Origin: Prochlorococcus sp. AG-449-G23
GTDB taxonomy: Bacteria; Cyanobacteriota; Cyanobacteriia; PCC-6307; Cyanobiaceae
Length of the DNA stretch: 64,000 nucleotides
Assembly (NCBI GenBank): GCA_003209585.1
Contig: QCQJ01000007.1
Location: 1-64,000 of the forward strand
Direction: 5' to 3'
Position numbers and translations under genes: made by a program. Under the pieces are notes generated by a model. The model was not told where the DNA came from. It worked only from the letters and a program-made list of their open reading frames with translations, and did not search any database. Below are positions 37,461-46,398 of the stretch, piece after piece; position 1 is the first letter of the stretch, and each line of letters starts with the position of its first letter.

Positions 37461-38333
37461 TTACAGAATTATTAATGTCAAGCCAAAAAATAAAAAACAA
37501 GTAAAAAATATCATTTTTTTGGTAATTTCTCTTTCCTCAGTCTTAGCAAAAAATAAGGAAATTACTGGAGATATGCTTAATAAAGCCCATCCTACTCCTA
37601 TGGGAAGGGTTTTAAACACAACTTGTTGTAGAAATATTCCTACATTTGTTCCAAGAAGTATTGAAATAAAAAATCTTTTTTGTTGTTTTTTGTCTATGTT
37701 TTTTAAGAAAAAATTAATCTTAAATCCTTTTAGACTAATTAAGAAAATTATTGCACCTAATAATCTTATTTCAGTTGTAAGGAAAGGAGATAAATTGCTT
37801 TGAAGGAAAACCATTCTTGATAAAAGACCTCCAAGAACAGCACATAAAACTGATAAAAAAGGAATAGCAAAAATCTTAAAGTTATTTTTTTCTGTGAATG
37901 AGGAGTTTTCCTCTTTAAAATCGTTACCTTTTCTGAGAATTATAAACAGCGAAATCGTTACTATAATTATTCCAACCCATGATTTAGTTGTTAAATTTTC
38001 ATTAATAAAAAATTCCCCTGATAAAGCTGCCATTAATGGAGAAAGAGTTTCTATAGATAAAGTTTTTCTTGTGCCAATTGTTTGTAGTGACTTTAAATAG
38101 AAAGTATCACCTAAACCAATACCTATTATTCCACTAATTAGTAGGATAAATATGTTTTTTAATTCAGTTGTAGAACTTAGATTGATAAAGGCAGGTATAA
38201 AAATTAAAAAAGCTATTATATTTTTTATTAAATTAATATCTATTGTTTTATATTTTTGAGTTTGCGAGCGCCAAATAAAGCACGCATATGTCCAAGATGT
38301 GGCAGCTCCAAAAGCAGAAAGGATTCCAATCAA
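37461..38333 (-). CDS. EamA/DMT-family transporter
   Basis: A 290-residue protein with ten hydrophobic segments in two EamA repeats (about residues 1-128 and 150-290). Repeat signatures: 'GDTFYLKSLQTIGTRKTLSI' in the first half and 'LPIGVGWALLSISPVISLFF' in the second. DMT transporters export metabolites or amino acids across the inner membrane; the substrate cannot be told. Length and topology are normal. Several plus-strand track ORFs here are shadows. Confidence 0.88.
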   Translation of the reverse strand: MIGILSAFGAATSWTYACFIWRSQTQKYKTIDINLIKNIIAFLIFIPAFINLSSTTELKNIFILLISGIIGIGLGDTFYLKSLQTIGTRKTLSIETLSPLMAALSGEFFINENLTTKSWVGIIIVTISLFIILRKGNDFKEENSSFTEKNNFKIFAIPFLSVLCAVLGGLLSRMVFLQSNLSPFLTTEIRLLGAIIFLISLKGFKINFFLKNIDKKQQKRFFISILLGTNVGIFLQQVVFKTLPIGVGWALLSISPVISLFFAKTEEREITKKMIFFTCFLFFGLTLIIL

Positions 38334-38354
38334 AACGAATAATTTTTTAAAATT

Positions 38355-38453
38355 TTATTTTATAAATTGAGTAAATGCTAAAAAGAATACATAAATAAGA
38401 ATCAAAATCCCCGGTAAGTACTGAATTAGTGATTTGAAATTATTTTTTTTCAT
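38355..38453 (-). CDS. Very small membrane protein
   Basis: A 32-residue ORF: MKKNNFKSLIQYLPGILILI then 'YVFFLAFTQFIK'. One helix; it lies between the 78-residue protein (38480) and the EamA gene, same strand, gaps of 21-26 bases, so likely part of that transcript. Function unknown. Confidence 0.45.
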   Translation of the reverse strand: MKKNNFKSLIQYLPGILILIYVFFLAFTQFIK

Positions 38454-38479
38454 ATTTACTTAAAAATAATTTATTTATT

Positions 38480-38716
38480 TTAAACAGTTTTTTTATTAGT
38501 AGGGTACAAACTCTCTAACTTCTTTCTTCTTTGAACTTTCGCATTAATTCTTTCTTCTTTTTCTTTTTTCTTGATCTCATCATTTATCTTATTTTGTCTA
38601 TATCCAAACCAAAGTAGAACCCAAATAACAGAAGTTATTAAAAGAAGAGCAGTATATTGACCAGTCATAGGAAAACTGGCCTCAGAATATTTAACGTAAG
38701 AAAATAAAAAACTCAT
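38480..38716 (-). CDS. Conserved-type small membrane protein
   Basis: A 78-residue protein with one helix ('QYTALLLITSVIWVLLWFGY' near residues 20-39) and a long basic, coiled-coil-like tail ('KINDEIKKKEKEERINAKVQ'). Divergent from the FAD oxidoreductase gene. No named family. It marks the change from island to core-like gene density. Confidence 0.65.
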   Translation of the reverse strand: MSFLFSYVKYSEASFPMTGQYTALLLITSVIWVLLWFGYRQNKINDEIKKKEKEERINAKVQRRKKLESLYPTNKKTV

Positions 38717-38901
38717 TCAATTAACTTAAAGCATAAAAATTACGACTGTGTTGATTTTTCTAGAAATTTAAAAATTAGTAAATCGTAGCTATTTATTATG
38801 TAGTTTTAAAGTTTTATATTTATTTTTTTATGGTTTTTGGACTAATTTTTCTTTATAACTACTTGCTATTATCAGATTGAAGCATATTAAATAATAAGTT
38901 T

Positions 38902-40146
38902 TTGGAACCTTTTGATTTAGCAGTTGTAGGAGGCGGTGCAGCCGGTTTTATGACCGCAATAACTGCTGCTGAAAATGGAGTAAAAAGAATAATAATTCTT
39001 GAAGGAACTTCAAAACTTATGGAGAAAGTAAGGATTAGTGGAGGGGGAAGATGTAACGTCACTAATGCGACATGGATACCGAATGAACTAATTGAGAATT
39101 ACCCCAGAGGTGGAATTCAGCTCTTGGAATCATTTAATCGTTTTGCTGCTGGAGATGTATACGATTGGTTTGAGAAAAAAGGTTTAAAATTAAAAATTGA
39201 GGAAGATCTAAGAGTATTCCCAGTGTCTAATTCTTCTTCAGATGTTATTGATTGTTTGAGAAAAAGTGCTTTATCAAAAAACGTAGAGATACTAACAAAA
39301 TTTTTTGTAAAAGAAATTGCAAAAACTCCAGATAATATATTCAATATTTTTAGTCTTAAAAAAGCAAAGGTAACTGCAAAAAATATTATTCTTTCAACTG
39401 GAGGTAATCCAAGCGGATATAAATTAGCTCAAAATCTTGGACACACCATTGTTAAACCTGTACCATCGCTTTTTACTTTTTCCACAAAAGAACCAAATTT
39501 GGATGAATGTAGTGGGGTATCGATAAGGGGCATAGATATAGAAATTAATTTAAACAATAAGAATTTTCAAAATAGAGGCGATTTACTAATAACGCATTGG
39601 GGGTTTAGTGGGCCAGCAGTATTAAAACTTTCATCAATTGCAGCAAGGGAACTTTATAGCCAAAAATATAAATTTAATTTAATCATTAAATGGTCTTCTT
39701 TAAGTTATGAGGAGTTAAAAGAAAAAATTAATTATTTAAGATTAAATAAAGGCAAGGTGAATCTTATTAATAGTAGACCTGTTCCACTATTAACAAAAAG
39801 ATTATGGATTTTTTTATTAAAGAAAATAGATATTGATAAAGAGAAAAAGTGGGCTGATTTACTGGCGAATGAAAGAGAGAAAATGATAAATACTCTAATG
39901 AGGGATAAATATATAATTTCGGGCAAAGGTCCATTTGGAGAGGAATTTGTTACTTCCGGAGGCGTAAAAATTAATGAGGTTAATTTTAAAAGTATGGAGA
40001 GCTTAATTTGTCCAGGGTTATTTTTTTCTGGAGAAGTTTTGGATGTTGATGGGATCACTGGTGGATTTAATTTTCAACATTGTTGGACAAGTGGATGGAT
40101 CGCTGGGATGGCAGTCTCAAAGTTAAATCAATCAATAATAAATTAA
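38902..40146 (+). CDS. HI0933/YhiN-like FAD-dependent oxidoreductase
   Basis: A 414-residue flavoprotein with a TTG start. The FAD-binding motif 'LAVVGGGAAGFMTAITAAEN' is at the N-terminus, 'KVRISGGGRCNVTNATWIPN' (a hallmark of the HI0933 group) near residue 45, and the C-terminal 'GEVLDVDGITGGFNFQHCWT' near 378. Members are predicted oxidoreductases of unknown substrate, sometimes called aminoacetone oxidase-like. Length normal. It runs in the same direction as the GAF and DUF2214 genes, but gaps of about 100 bases argue for separate promoters. Confidence 0.9.
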   Translation: MEPFDLAVVGGGAAGFMTAITAAENGVKRIIILEGTSKLMEKVRISGGGRCNVTNATWIPNELIENYPRGGIQLLESFNRFAAGDVYDWFEKKGLKLKIEEDLRVFPVSNSSSDVIDCLRKSALSKNVEILTKFFVKEIAKTPDNIFNIFSLKKAKVTAKNIILSTGGNPSGYKLAQNLGHTIVKPVPSLFTFSTKEPNLDECSGVSIRGIDIEINLNNKNFQNRGDLLITHWGFSGPAVLKLSSIAARELYSQKYKFNLIIKWSSLSYEELKEKINYLRLNKGKVNLINSRPVPLLTKRLWIFLLKKIDIDKEKKWADLLANEREKMINTLMRDKYIISGKGPFGEEFVTSGGVKINEVNFKSMESLICPGLFFSGEVLDVDGITGGFNFQHCWTSGWIAGMAVSKLNQSIIN

Positions 40147-40265
40147 TAAGTAATAAATCAGTAAGTAACAATTCAATAAGTTTATCTTTTTTTTATTAAG
40201 TATTAGACGGAAAAAGTTTTTTGGAGAAACTTTAATTTTAAAGTTTTAATTATTGGTGAAGATTA

Positions 40266-41015
40266 ATGCAGAATCTTGTATCAAAAAAAGAAGAAGAGGA
40301 AAGAAGATTAAAAGCTTTAGCAGAATATAGGATTTTGGGAACCAAGCCAGAATCATGTTATGACGATATTACAAAAATTGCTGCTACAACCTGTAATGTG
40401 CCTATTTCTTTAATGACATTGGTAGACAAAGATAAACAATGGTTTAAATCCAAAATAGGACTTCAAATATCAGAAACTAGAAGAGATTGGTCTTTTTGTA
40501 CCCATGCAATAAAAGAAAATAGTCCATTAATTATTCATGATGCTTTCCAAGATGAAAGGTTTATAAATAATCCATTGGTAACAGGAGACCCCAAGATTCG
40601 TTTTTATGCAGGTTTTCCCCTTAAAAATAGTGATGGTAATAAACTTGGAACTCTTTGTGTAATAGACAGAAAGCCAGGAAATCTAACTACACAACAATTC
40701 AATATTATGGAATTATTATCCAAGCAAATAGTTTCATTTTTAGAGCTTAGAAAAAAGTCATTGAACTTGCTAGATGCTTTGTCTAACTTGCACAAACAGG
40801 AAGGGATTTTATCTGTCTGTTCATATTGCAGAGAAGTGAAAAATAAGGAGGGCGATTGGATGCATTTAGAAAAATATCTTTCGAAAATTAGTGATATTAG
40901 ATTCAGTCATGGGGTTTGTGATAATTGTATGGAAAAACATTTCCCAGATGTAATCGAAGTATGGAATAAAAAGGATTTCTTTGAAGATGGTCAAAAAAGG
41001 TTTTTAGAGTCCTAG
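40266..41015 (+). CDS. GAF-domain protein with Cys-rich C-terminus
   Basis: A 249-residue protein. Residues about 30-165 form a GAF domain ('YDDITKIAATTCNVPISLMT', 'FCTHAIKENSPLIIHDAFQD', 'FYAGFPLKNSDGNKLGTLCV'). The C-terminal 60 residues carry C-x2-C ('CSYCREVKNKEGDW') and C-x2-C ('GVCDNCMEKHFPDV'), a putative zinc-binding tail often found after sensor domains. No kinase or output domain follows, so it may signal by binding a partner. No chromophore Cys can be assigned. Confidence 0.85.
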   Translation: MQNLVSKKEEEERRLKALAEYRILGTKPESCYDDITKIAATTCNVPISLMTLVDKDKQWFKSKIGLQISETRRDWSFCTHAIKENSPLIIHDAFQDERFINNPLVTGDPKIRFYAGFPLKNSDGNKLGTLCVIDRKPGNLTTQQFNIMELLSKQIVSFLELRKKSLNLLDALSNLHKQEGILSVCSYCREVKNKEGDWMHLEKYLSKISDIRFSHGVCDNCMEKHFPDVIEVWNKKDFFEDGQKRFLES

Positions 41016-41103
41016 ATTCAATACCTGACTTTTTATTGTTTAATTTATTTTCTAAACAAATTCTTTATTTGGTGGTTAGTATTGTATAAATTTTGACTAG
41101 AAA

Positions 41104-41589
41104 ATGTTATTAGGAACTTTATTGACAGGTGAAATTGCTAAAAGTGCATTAGTAGCATATGTTCATTATTTAGGAATAATATTGTGTTTCGGTTCTCTTT
41201 TGTTTGAAAGATTGACTCTCAAAGTAGGTCTTAATAGAAATGAGACGATCTCAATGATAATTGCAGATGTGGTTTATGGTTTAGCAGGAGTTGCGATATT
41301 AGTTACTGGAATTTTACGTGTTAAGTATTTTGGTCAAGGAGGTGATTTCTATACAGGTAATCCTGTGTTTTGGATAAAGGTTTCTCTTTATATTCTTGTG
41401 GGATTACTTTCTTTATACCCAACAACAACCTATATCTTATGGGCCATTCCATTAAGTAAGAATAAATTACCTGAAATATCTGAAAATCTAGTCAAGAGGT
41501 TCAGACTTATCATTACTACTGAATTAGTGGGCTTTGCAACAATACCTTTGTTTGCCACTCTTATGGCTAGAGGTGTAGGTTTAGGTTGA
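41104..41589 (+). CDS. DUF2214 family membrane protein
   Basis: A 161-residue protein with four predicted helices: 'AYVHYLGIILCFGSLLFERL' (His-containing helix typical of DUF2214), 'VVYGLAGVAILVTGILRVKY', 'VFWIKVSLYILVGLLSLYPT' and a last helix 'LVGFATIPLFATLMARGVGL'. DUF2214 members are integral membrane proteins of unknown function; the conserved His and Arg might hold haem. The stop overlaps the next start by 4 bases. Confidence 0.85.
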   Translation: MLLGTLLTGEIAKSALVAYVHYLGIILCFGSLLFERLTLKVGLNRNETISMIIADVVYGLAGVAILVTGILRVKYFGQGGDFYTGNPVFWIKVSLYILVGLLSLYPTTTYILWAIPLSKNKLPEISENLVKRFRLIITTELVGFATIPLFATLMARGVGLG

Positions 41590-42122
41590 ATAATTTATTT
41601 CTAGAAAGAAATTGTTTAATAAGTGCAAACAAACTATATAGATGGAGTTTAAGTTATAAGATTTCTAAATGTACAAAGGAAATTATTTTTATCGGTTTAA
41701 ATCCCTCATTATCGGATGGAATTTTCTTGGACAACACAACAAAAAAGATAATCAAAATTTCGAAAAACAATAATTACGGCAAAGTAAAATTAATAAATCT
41801 ATTTGCTCTTATTTCAAGCAAACCAGAAAAACTTTTTAAACATAAAAACCCTGTGGGCTATCTAAACAATAATCATATTTATAAAAACTTAAAACACTGG
41901 TCTGAAAGTAAAAATTGTGATTTATGGTTAGGTTGGGGTAACAAAGGTAAATTTCTAAATAGAAATAAAAGAATATCAAAAAAAATAATGCAATATAACT
42001 CAATTAGAAAAAATAATTTTGATAATCCTCTTGGACCGCTTTTAATTAAGAAAACAATCAAAGATAATCCAATACACCCTCTATATTGTTCTGATTATTC
42101 CATCCTCCAATCTTATTTTTAG
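41586..42122 (+). CDS. DUF1643 domain protein
   Basis: A 178-residue soluble protein with a TTG start inside the end of the DUF2214 gene. DUF1643 features: 'RWSLSYKISKCTKEIIFIGL', 'NPSLSDGIFLDNTTKKIIKI', 'VKLINLFALISSKPEKLFKH' and 'DLWLGWGNKG'. Function of the family is unknown. Translational coupling to the membrane protein suggests joint expression, not necessarily joint function. Confidence 0.85.
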   Translation: MNNLFLERNCLISANKLYRWSLSYKISKCTKEIIFIGLNPSLSDGIFLDNTTKKIIKISKNNNYGKVKLINLFALISSKPEKLFKHKNPVGYLNNNHIYKNLKHWSESKNCDLWLGWGNKGKFLNRNKRISKKIMQYNSIRKNNFDNPLGPLLIKKTIKDNPIHPLYCSDYSILQSYF

Positions 42123-42207
42123 GTAGTAATAAGGCTCAAATGCAAACCAGTATTTTTAGCTAATCCATTAAATATGTGTTAATTTCTATTTGTTAAGTTA
42201 ACCTAAT

Positions 42208-42336
42208 ATGAAAATTTCAAAGCAATTAAATAAACTAAAAAACTTGAATGTTGAGGCAGAAAAATGTTCTACAAGAGAAGAAGCAAAAAAAATAATTAAT
42301 AAAGCAAATAAAGCACAAAGTAAAATCAACAAATAA
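42208..42336 (+). CDS. Hypothetical 42-residue basic protein
   Basis: ORF missing from the track: MKISKQLNKLKNLNVEAEKC then 'STREEAKKIINKANKAQSKI'. Highly basic and helical, soluble. It lies between DUF1643 and pirin with about 90-base gaps. Function unknown. Confidence 0.5.
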   Translation: MKISKQLNKLKNLNVEAEKCSTREEAKKIINKANKAQSKINK

Positions 42337-42423
42337 ATAAAAAGTAATTTCACTTATTCATAAATTATAATTTTCAAAAATATTTAATTTACACAAATAC
42401 AACATATTTATTTCTTAGTATTT

Positions 42424-43155
42424 ATGTCTTTGAAAATAATTAAAATAAGGAAATCGCACGAAAGATTTAGATCGACTAGAGAATGGCTAAATTCGATGCA
42501 TTCATTTTCTTTCGCAGAGCATAGAGATCCAAAATGGGATAATTTTGGGAAAATTAGAGTTATAAACGAAGATATTATTTCTCCTAATGCAGGATTTAAT
42601 ACACATTCTCATGCAAATATGGAAATAATTACTGTCGTAACAAAAGGAGCAATAACTCATAGAGACTCTTTAAACAATCTTAGAAAAATTCACAAAGATG
42701 AAGTACAAGTTATGTCTGCAGGTACTGGAATCTCTCATAGCGAGAAGAATGAAGAAAATGAGAACTGTAAGTTGTTCCAGATTTGGATATACCCTCAAAA
42801 AGAAAATATCAAACCTCGATATGATCAAATTTCATTAAATGAAAAGTTGCGGGACAATCTTATTTTTAATTACAAAGACGGTAAAAATAATAAGCTTTTT
42901 CTAAATCAATGTATCTCTTTATGGCGTTGCAAATATAAGCCAATTAAAGAAAAAAAATTGCCATTAAAAATCGATAAATATAATTGGATACAAATAATAG
43001 AAGGTAATCTTTTATTAAAAAGTAAAGACTCTAATTCAAATATATTTCTCGAATCTGGAGATGGCTTGGGATTTGAAGTTAATTATTATGATGATGTTTC
43101 TATAGATACTGAAAAAAACTTAGATTTTCTCTTATTTTCGATGCCTTCCTTATAA
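42424..43155 (+). CDS. Pirin family protein
   Basis: A 243-residue two-cupin protein. N-terminal pirin motif 'HSFSFAEHRDPKWDNFGKIR' then 'ISPNAGFNTHSHANMEIITV' with metal-binding His and Glu, 'GAITHRDSLNN' and 'VQVMSAGTGISHSEKNEENE'. The metal site (H-x-H, E, H) is complete in the first cupin. Some pirins are quercetin 2,3-dioxygenases, others regulate transcription; this one cannot be placed. Single gene. Confidence 0.92.
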   Translation: MSLKIIKIRKSHERFRSTREWLNSMHSFSFAEHRDPKWDNFGKIRVINEDIISPNAGFNTHSHANMEIITVVTKGAITHRDSLNNLRKIHKDEVQVMSAGTGISHSEKNEENENCKLFQIWIYPQKENIKPRYDQISLNEKLRDNLIFNYKDGKNNKLFLNQCISLWRCKYKPIKEKKLPLKIDKYNWIQIIEGNLLLKSKDSNSNIFLESGDGLGFEVNYYDDVSIDTEKNLDFLLFSMPSL

Positions 43156-43168
43156 TTTATTTGTTATT

Positions 43169-43483
43169 TTACCCATCAACTCCTTTATTAAATGCATTGA
43201 AGGCTTGCAAAGCCATATTAAGGTGAACTTCCATAGCACCAAGTGCAATTAAAGAATTTGGTGATTTATCTTTTAGTAAATTCTCTTTTCTTTTTGATAA
43301 CTCATTAACTACCTTCTTAGTTGAAGCTTCCCAATTGGTGATTAACTCTTCAAATTCACTTTTTTCAGGGCTTTCTATTTCTGCTAATTCATCAGAAAAA
43401 TGAGAATCCTTTTGTGCCTTAAGCATCAAGTAACTTAATTTTTTATGACTTATTGCTTGAGGTAAATTGTTAGATTCACTCAT
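43169..43483 (-). CDS. Hypothetical helical protein
   Basis: A 104-residue acidic, all-helical protein: 'SHKKLSYLMLKAQKDSHFSD', 'KSEFEELITNWEASTKKVVN', 'SLIALGAMEVHLNMALQAFN'. No membrane helix. It follows murD on the opposite side of the pirin gene, reading toward pirin. The last helix is hydrophobic enough for oligomerisation. Function unknown. Confidence 0.65.
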   Translation of the reverse strand: MSESNNLPQAISHKKLSYLMLKAQKDSHFSDELAEIESPEKSEFEELITNWEASTKKVVNELSKRKENLLKDKSPNSLIALGAMEVHLNMALQAFNAFNKGVDG

Positions 43484-43569
43484 TGCTAGTAGTTAATTTA
43501 TAATCAAAATCTAACTAATTAAGTGAATATTTGCTAGAGGGTAAACGGTTGTGATGACCGACCTGAAAA

Positions 43570-45048
43570 TTACGAAATGATACTTGAACAAAAAATGGAT
43601 TTATTAACCTTTAATTTTTCACTTATTAGTTTCTTGAAATAATCTCCACGCTCTTCATAATTTTTAAATTGATCAAAACTAGAGCATGAAGGTGAGAATA
43701 ATAATGTTCCAACCCTATTATTTTGTAAATAATGAAAAACAAAATTTAAAAGCTCTTTTAGTTCTGAAAATTCAAAAATATTTTTTTTAAATCCTTCATT
43801 AATAAGCGCCATTTTTAGGACTTTTGAGCTTTCTCCAAAAAGGAAAACACATTTAACTTTTTTCTTTAAAACTTTTATCCACTCACTATATTCATTGCCT
43901 TTTAATCTACCCCCAGCAATGATTATTATTTGACCTTCAATTGAACTTATTCCCGCAATAGATGAGTCAAAATTTGTAGCTTTACTATCATTAATGATTT
44001 CCAGATCATTATTTTTATAAATTGTTTCCATCCTATGGGGTAATTGTTTGTAATTAGATAAAGAATCTTTAATCTTCTTGCCAGATAATCCAACTTTTCT
44101 TGCTGCTGCAATTACCAATAAAAGATTTTGAAGATTATGCTTTCCTTTTAAAGAAAAATGTTCAAGCTTGAATAATTTCTTCCCTCTCTCAACAATGTAC
44201 GCTTGTTCATCTATCCAATAATCGCAATGAATAAAATTTGATTTATCGAAACTAGTTGTTATCCAAACCCCTCTTGATAGCGAACTGTAGTGATTTCTTA
44301 GGTTTTTATCGTCATAATTATAAATTCTAAAATCAGATTTTTCTAACAAGCTTTTTTTTATGTTGAAATAGTTTTCAAGTGTTTTATGTCTTTCAAGATG
44401 ATCTTCCGTGAAGGTTGTCCATATCCCAATATTAGGTTTTACTTCTGGAGATATTTCTATTTGATAACTGCTTAATTCAGCCACAACCCAATCAATTTTT
44501 TCATGTTTTTTGGAGTGAGCATACTTACATAAAGGTGTACCAATATTTCCAGCAAAAGGAGCATATAATCCAGTATCACAGAGTATATGGCTTAGTAGAT
44601 GAGTAACAGTAGTCTTGCCATTAGTGCCAGTAATACCTATCCAATTTGTGTCTTTTAAAATTTCCCATGCAACATTAATTTCTCCAATTACTTTAATTCC
44701 CTTTTTTTTTAATTCAATAATAGTTACATGGTCATAAGGTATTGATGGACTTACAACAACAGATTCGATCTGTTTCAAAAAAGGTTGAATTTCTTCAAAT
44801 ACAAATTCTTTATTTAGAGAAACTATGATATTAAGCTCTTCTAATGCTGTTTTTCTTTCTAAGAATTCTATCCCATCTTTACTTTCCCAAACAATTACTC
44901 TCTTATTGATGCTTCTCAAATACTTGGCAGCCCAAAATCCAGATTTACCTAATCCAATTACAAGATTAATATTTCTTTTACTTGAATGATTATCTATCAT
45001 TAAATTTATAATTGCATTTATATTAATTGTGTTTAAAGGGTAATTCAA
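43570..45048 (-). CDS. murD: UDP-N-acetylmuramoylalanine--D-glutamate ligase
   Basis: A 492-residue Mur ligase that adds D-Glu to UDP-MurNAc-L-Ala in cytosolic peptidoglycan precursor synthesis. The order is: a Rossmann-like N-terminal domain ('[20 protein letters not shown]'), the ATP-binding P-loop '[20 protein letters not shown]' (about residues 137-156), 'SSYQIE' and '[15 protein letters not shown]', then '[20 protein letters not shown]' and '[20 protein letters not shown]' in the C-terminal domain. Slightly long versus the usual 450; the first ATG adds about 20 residues, so the start at residue 17 ([10 protein letters not shown]) may be the real one. Confidence 0.93.
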   Translation of the reverse strand: MNYPLNTININAIINLMIDNHSSKRNINLVIGLGKSGFWAAKYLRSINKRVIVWESKDGIEFLERKTALEELNIIVSLNKEFVFEEIQPFLKQIESVVVSPSIPYDHVTIIELKKKGIKVIGEINVAWEILKDTNWIGITGTNGKTTVTHLLSHILCDTGLYAPFAGNIGTPLCKYAHSKKHEKIDWVVAELSSYQIEISPEVKPNIGIWTTFTEDHLERHKTLENYFNIKKSLLEKSDFRIYNYDDKNLRNHYSSLSRGVWITTSFDKSNFIHCDYWIDEQAYIVERGKKLFKLEHFSLKGKHNLQNLLLVIAAARKVGLSGKKIKDSLSNYKQLPHRMETIYKNNDLEIINDSKATNFDSSIAGISSIEGQIIIIAGGRLKGNEYSEWIKVLKKKVKCVFLFGESSKVLKMALINEGFKKNIFEFSELKELLNFVFHYLQNNRVGTLLFSPSCSSFDQFKNYEERGDYFKKLISEKLKVNKSIFCSSIIS

Positions 45049-45099
45049 TCATGAGTTTTTCTTCAGTATTTATAGTATTCGCCCAAGAAAAGTTAAATA

Positions 45100-45366
45100 A
45101 TGGAAGATAATACTGCAAAATATTGGTTCTCTTGGTTTTATGAAAAGTGGGAGAAAAATGCTCCAGGTGAATTAATTGAACAGGGTTTAACTCCGTCTCA
45201 GATTGCTGAGCGCTTTGTTAATGAAAATCATGATAGTTTTATTCAATTGTCAAAAAAAATTGATGAAAAAAATTATGATGCCTTAACAGAATTTATGAAA
45301 CTCTCAGAGAGTGAATTACATATCTTGAAGTATTTTCTAAAGTTAGTAAAAATGAAAAATTTATAA
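45100..45366 (+). CDS. Hypothetical protein, WF-W / FLKL family
   Basis: An 88-residue soluble helical protein: 'AKYWFSWFYEKWEKNAPGEL', 'GLTPSQIAERFVNENHDSFI', 'LTEFMKLSESELHILKYFLK'. Paralogue of the island gene 34297-34623. Convergent with the SDR gene, overlapping its stop by 6 bases. Function unknown. Confidence 0.7.
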   Translation: MEDNTAKYWFSWFYEKWEKNAPGELIEQGLTPSQIAERFVNENHDSFIQLSKKIDEKNYDALTEFMKLSESELHILKYFLKLVKMKNL

Positions 45367-46290
45367 GAAGTTATTAAGTATTTCGAGGCTTTTTTCCCAT
45401 AAATTTTTTCTTTCTTTTTTATTCATGGCGAAAGGAGAAGTAGGGGATAGCTTTGGATGACCTCTGAAATTAAATCTAGGACCATAATGATCACCGCCTC
45501 TTGCGACTGGTGAAGTAGCTGCAAAAAGCTGAGGTAAAGCACCCATCTCAGCAGTTTGAAAAATAGGACTAAATAATTCCAATGAGAATGTTTCTAATGG
45601 ACCAGGGTTAGGTTTTTGAGCAGTAAACAGATTTGTTTTTGCAATTCCTGGGTGAGCAGCTAAAGAAAGTATATTTTTGTGCTTTAAGTTCTCATTCAGT
45701 TCCAAAGCAAACATTACATTTGCCAATTTGCTATTAGAGTAAGATTCCCATTTGTTGTAATAATTCTCGGCTTTTAGATTTTTCCAACCAACTTTGCCAA
45801 AAAATTGTGCTCCGGAAGTCACCGTCACTATTCTAGATTCTTCTTTTTTTTCAATAATTGGAAGTAGCTTTAGAGTCAAAAGCATGTGAGCTAAATGATT
45901 AACTGCAAATTGTATTTCATATCCCTGGGCACTAAGAGTTTTAGGCGGATGCATAATGCCTGCATTATTGATTAGTAAATCCAAATTTTCAAAATTATCA
46001 AAAATTTTGGACTGAACTTCAACAATATTTTTTAAATCTGACAAATCTAATTCTAAAGGTGTAAATAATCCTTCAGGATTAAGACCTTGAAGTTTTTTGA
46101 TAGTTTGATTGGCTTTTTCAAGTGATCTACAAGCTATAACAACATGAGCATTTTTTTCTGCTAAGGCCTTTGCAGTGTAGTATCCAAGACCACTATTCGC
46201 ACCAGTAATTAGCGCTGTTTTGCCCGTAAGGTTTGGAATATTAGATGTTTTCCAGTTAGAGATTTTAGGTCTTGAAATAGTGGAAGTCAT
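45361..46290 (-). CDS. Short-chain dehydrogenase/reductase
   Basis: A 309-residue SDR. NAD(P) motif 'KTALITGANSGLGYYTAKAL' (T-G-x3-G-x-G), 'NNAGIMHPP', catalytic Ser in 'IVTVTSGAQFFG' and Y-x3-K in 'YSNSKLANVMFALE'. Arg after the Rossmann strand ('IACRSLEKA') favours NADP. It resembles retinol-dehydrogenase-like and protochlorophyllide-reductase-like SDRs; the Cys residues expected in light-dependent POR are not seen, so I leave the substrate open. Confidence 0.9.
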   Translation of the reverse strand: MTSTISRPKISNWKTSNIPNLTGKTALITGANSGLGYYTAKALAEKNAHVVIACRSLEKANQTIKKLQGLNPEGLFTPLELDLSDLKNIVEVQSKIFDNFENLDLLINNAGIMHPPKTLSAQGYEIQFAVNHLAHMLLTLKLLPIIEKKEESRIVTVTSGAQFFGKVGWKNLKAENYYNKWESYSNSKLANVMFALELNENLKHKNILSLAAHPGIAKTNLFTAQKPNPGPLETFSLELFSPIFQTAEMGALPQLFAATSPVARGGDHYGPRFNFRGHPKLSPTSPFAMNKKERKNLWEKSLEILNNFL

Positions 46291-46398
46291 TTAGTATTTA
46301 TGCAAATTGCTTTGGAATTTAACCAAAATTTAATTACTTTTTCACTGTAAATACTGGAAGTCAGTATCGTGAGCTCTTATTGAAGGTACTATTTAAAA

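Noticed and set aside
42466-42480. Match to the AGATCGACT core inside the pirin gene
   Set aside because: Only the first nine or ten bases match and it is coding (F-R-S-T-R), so it is chance, not another element copy.
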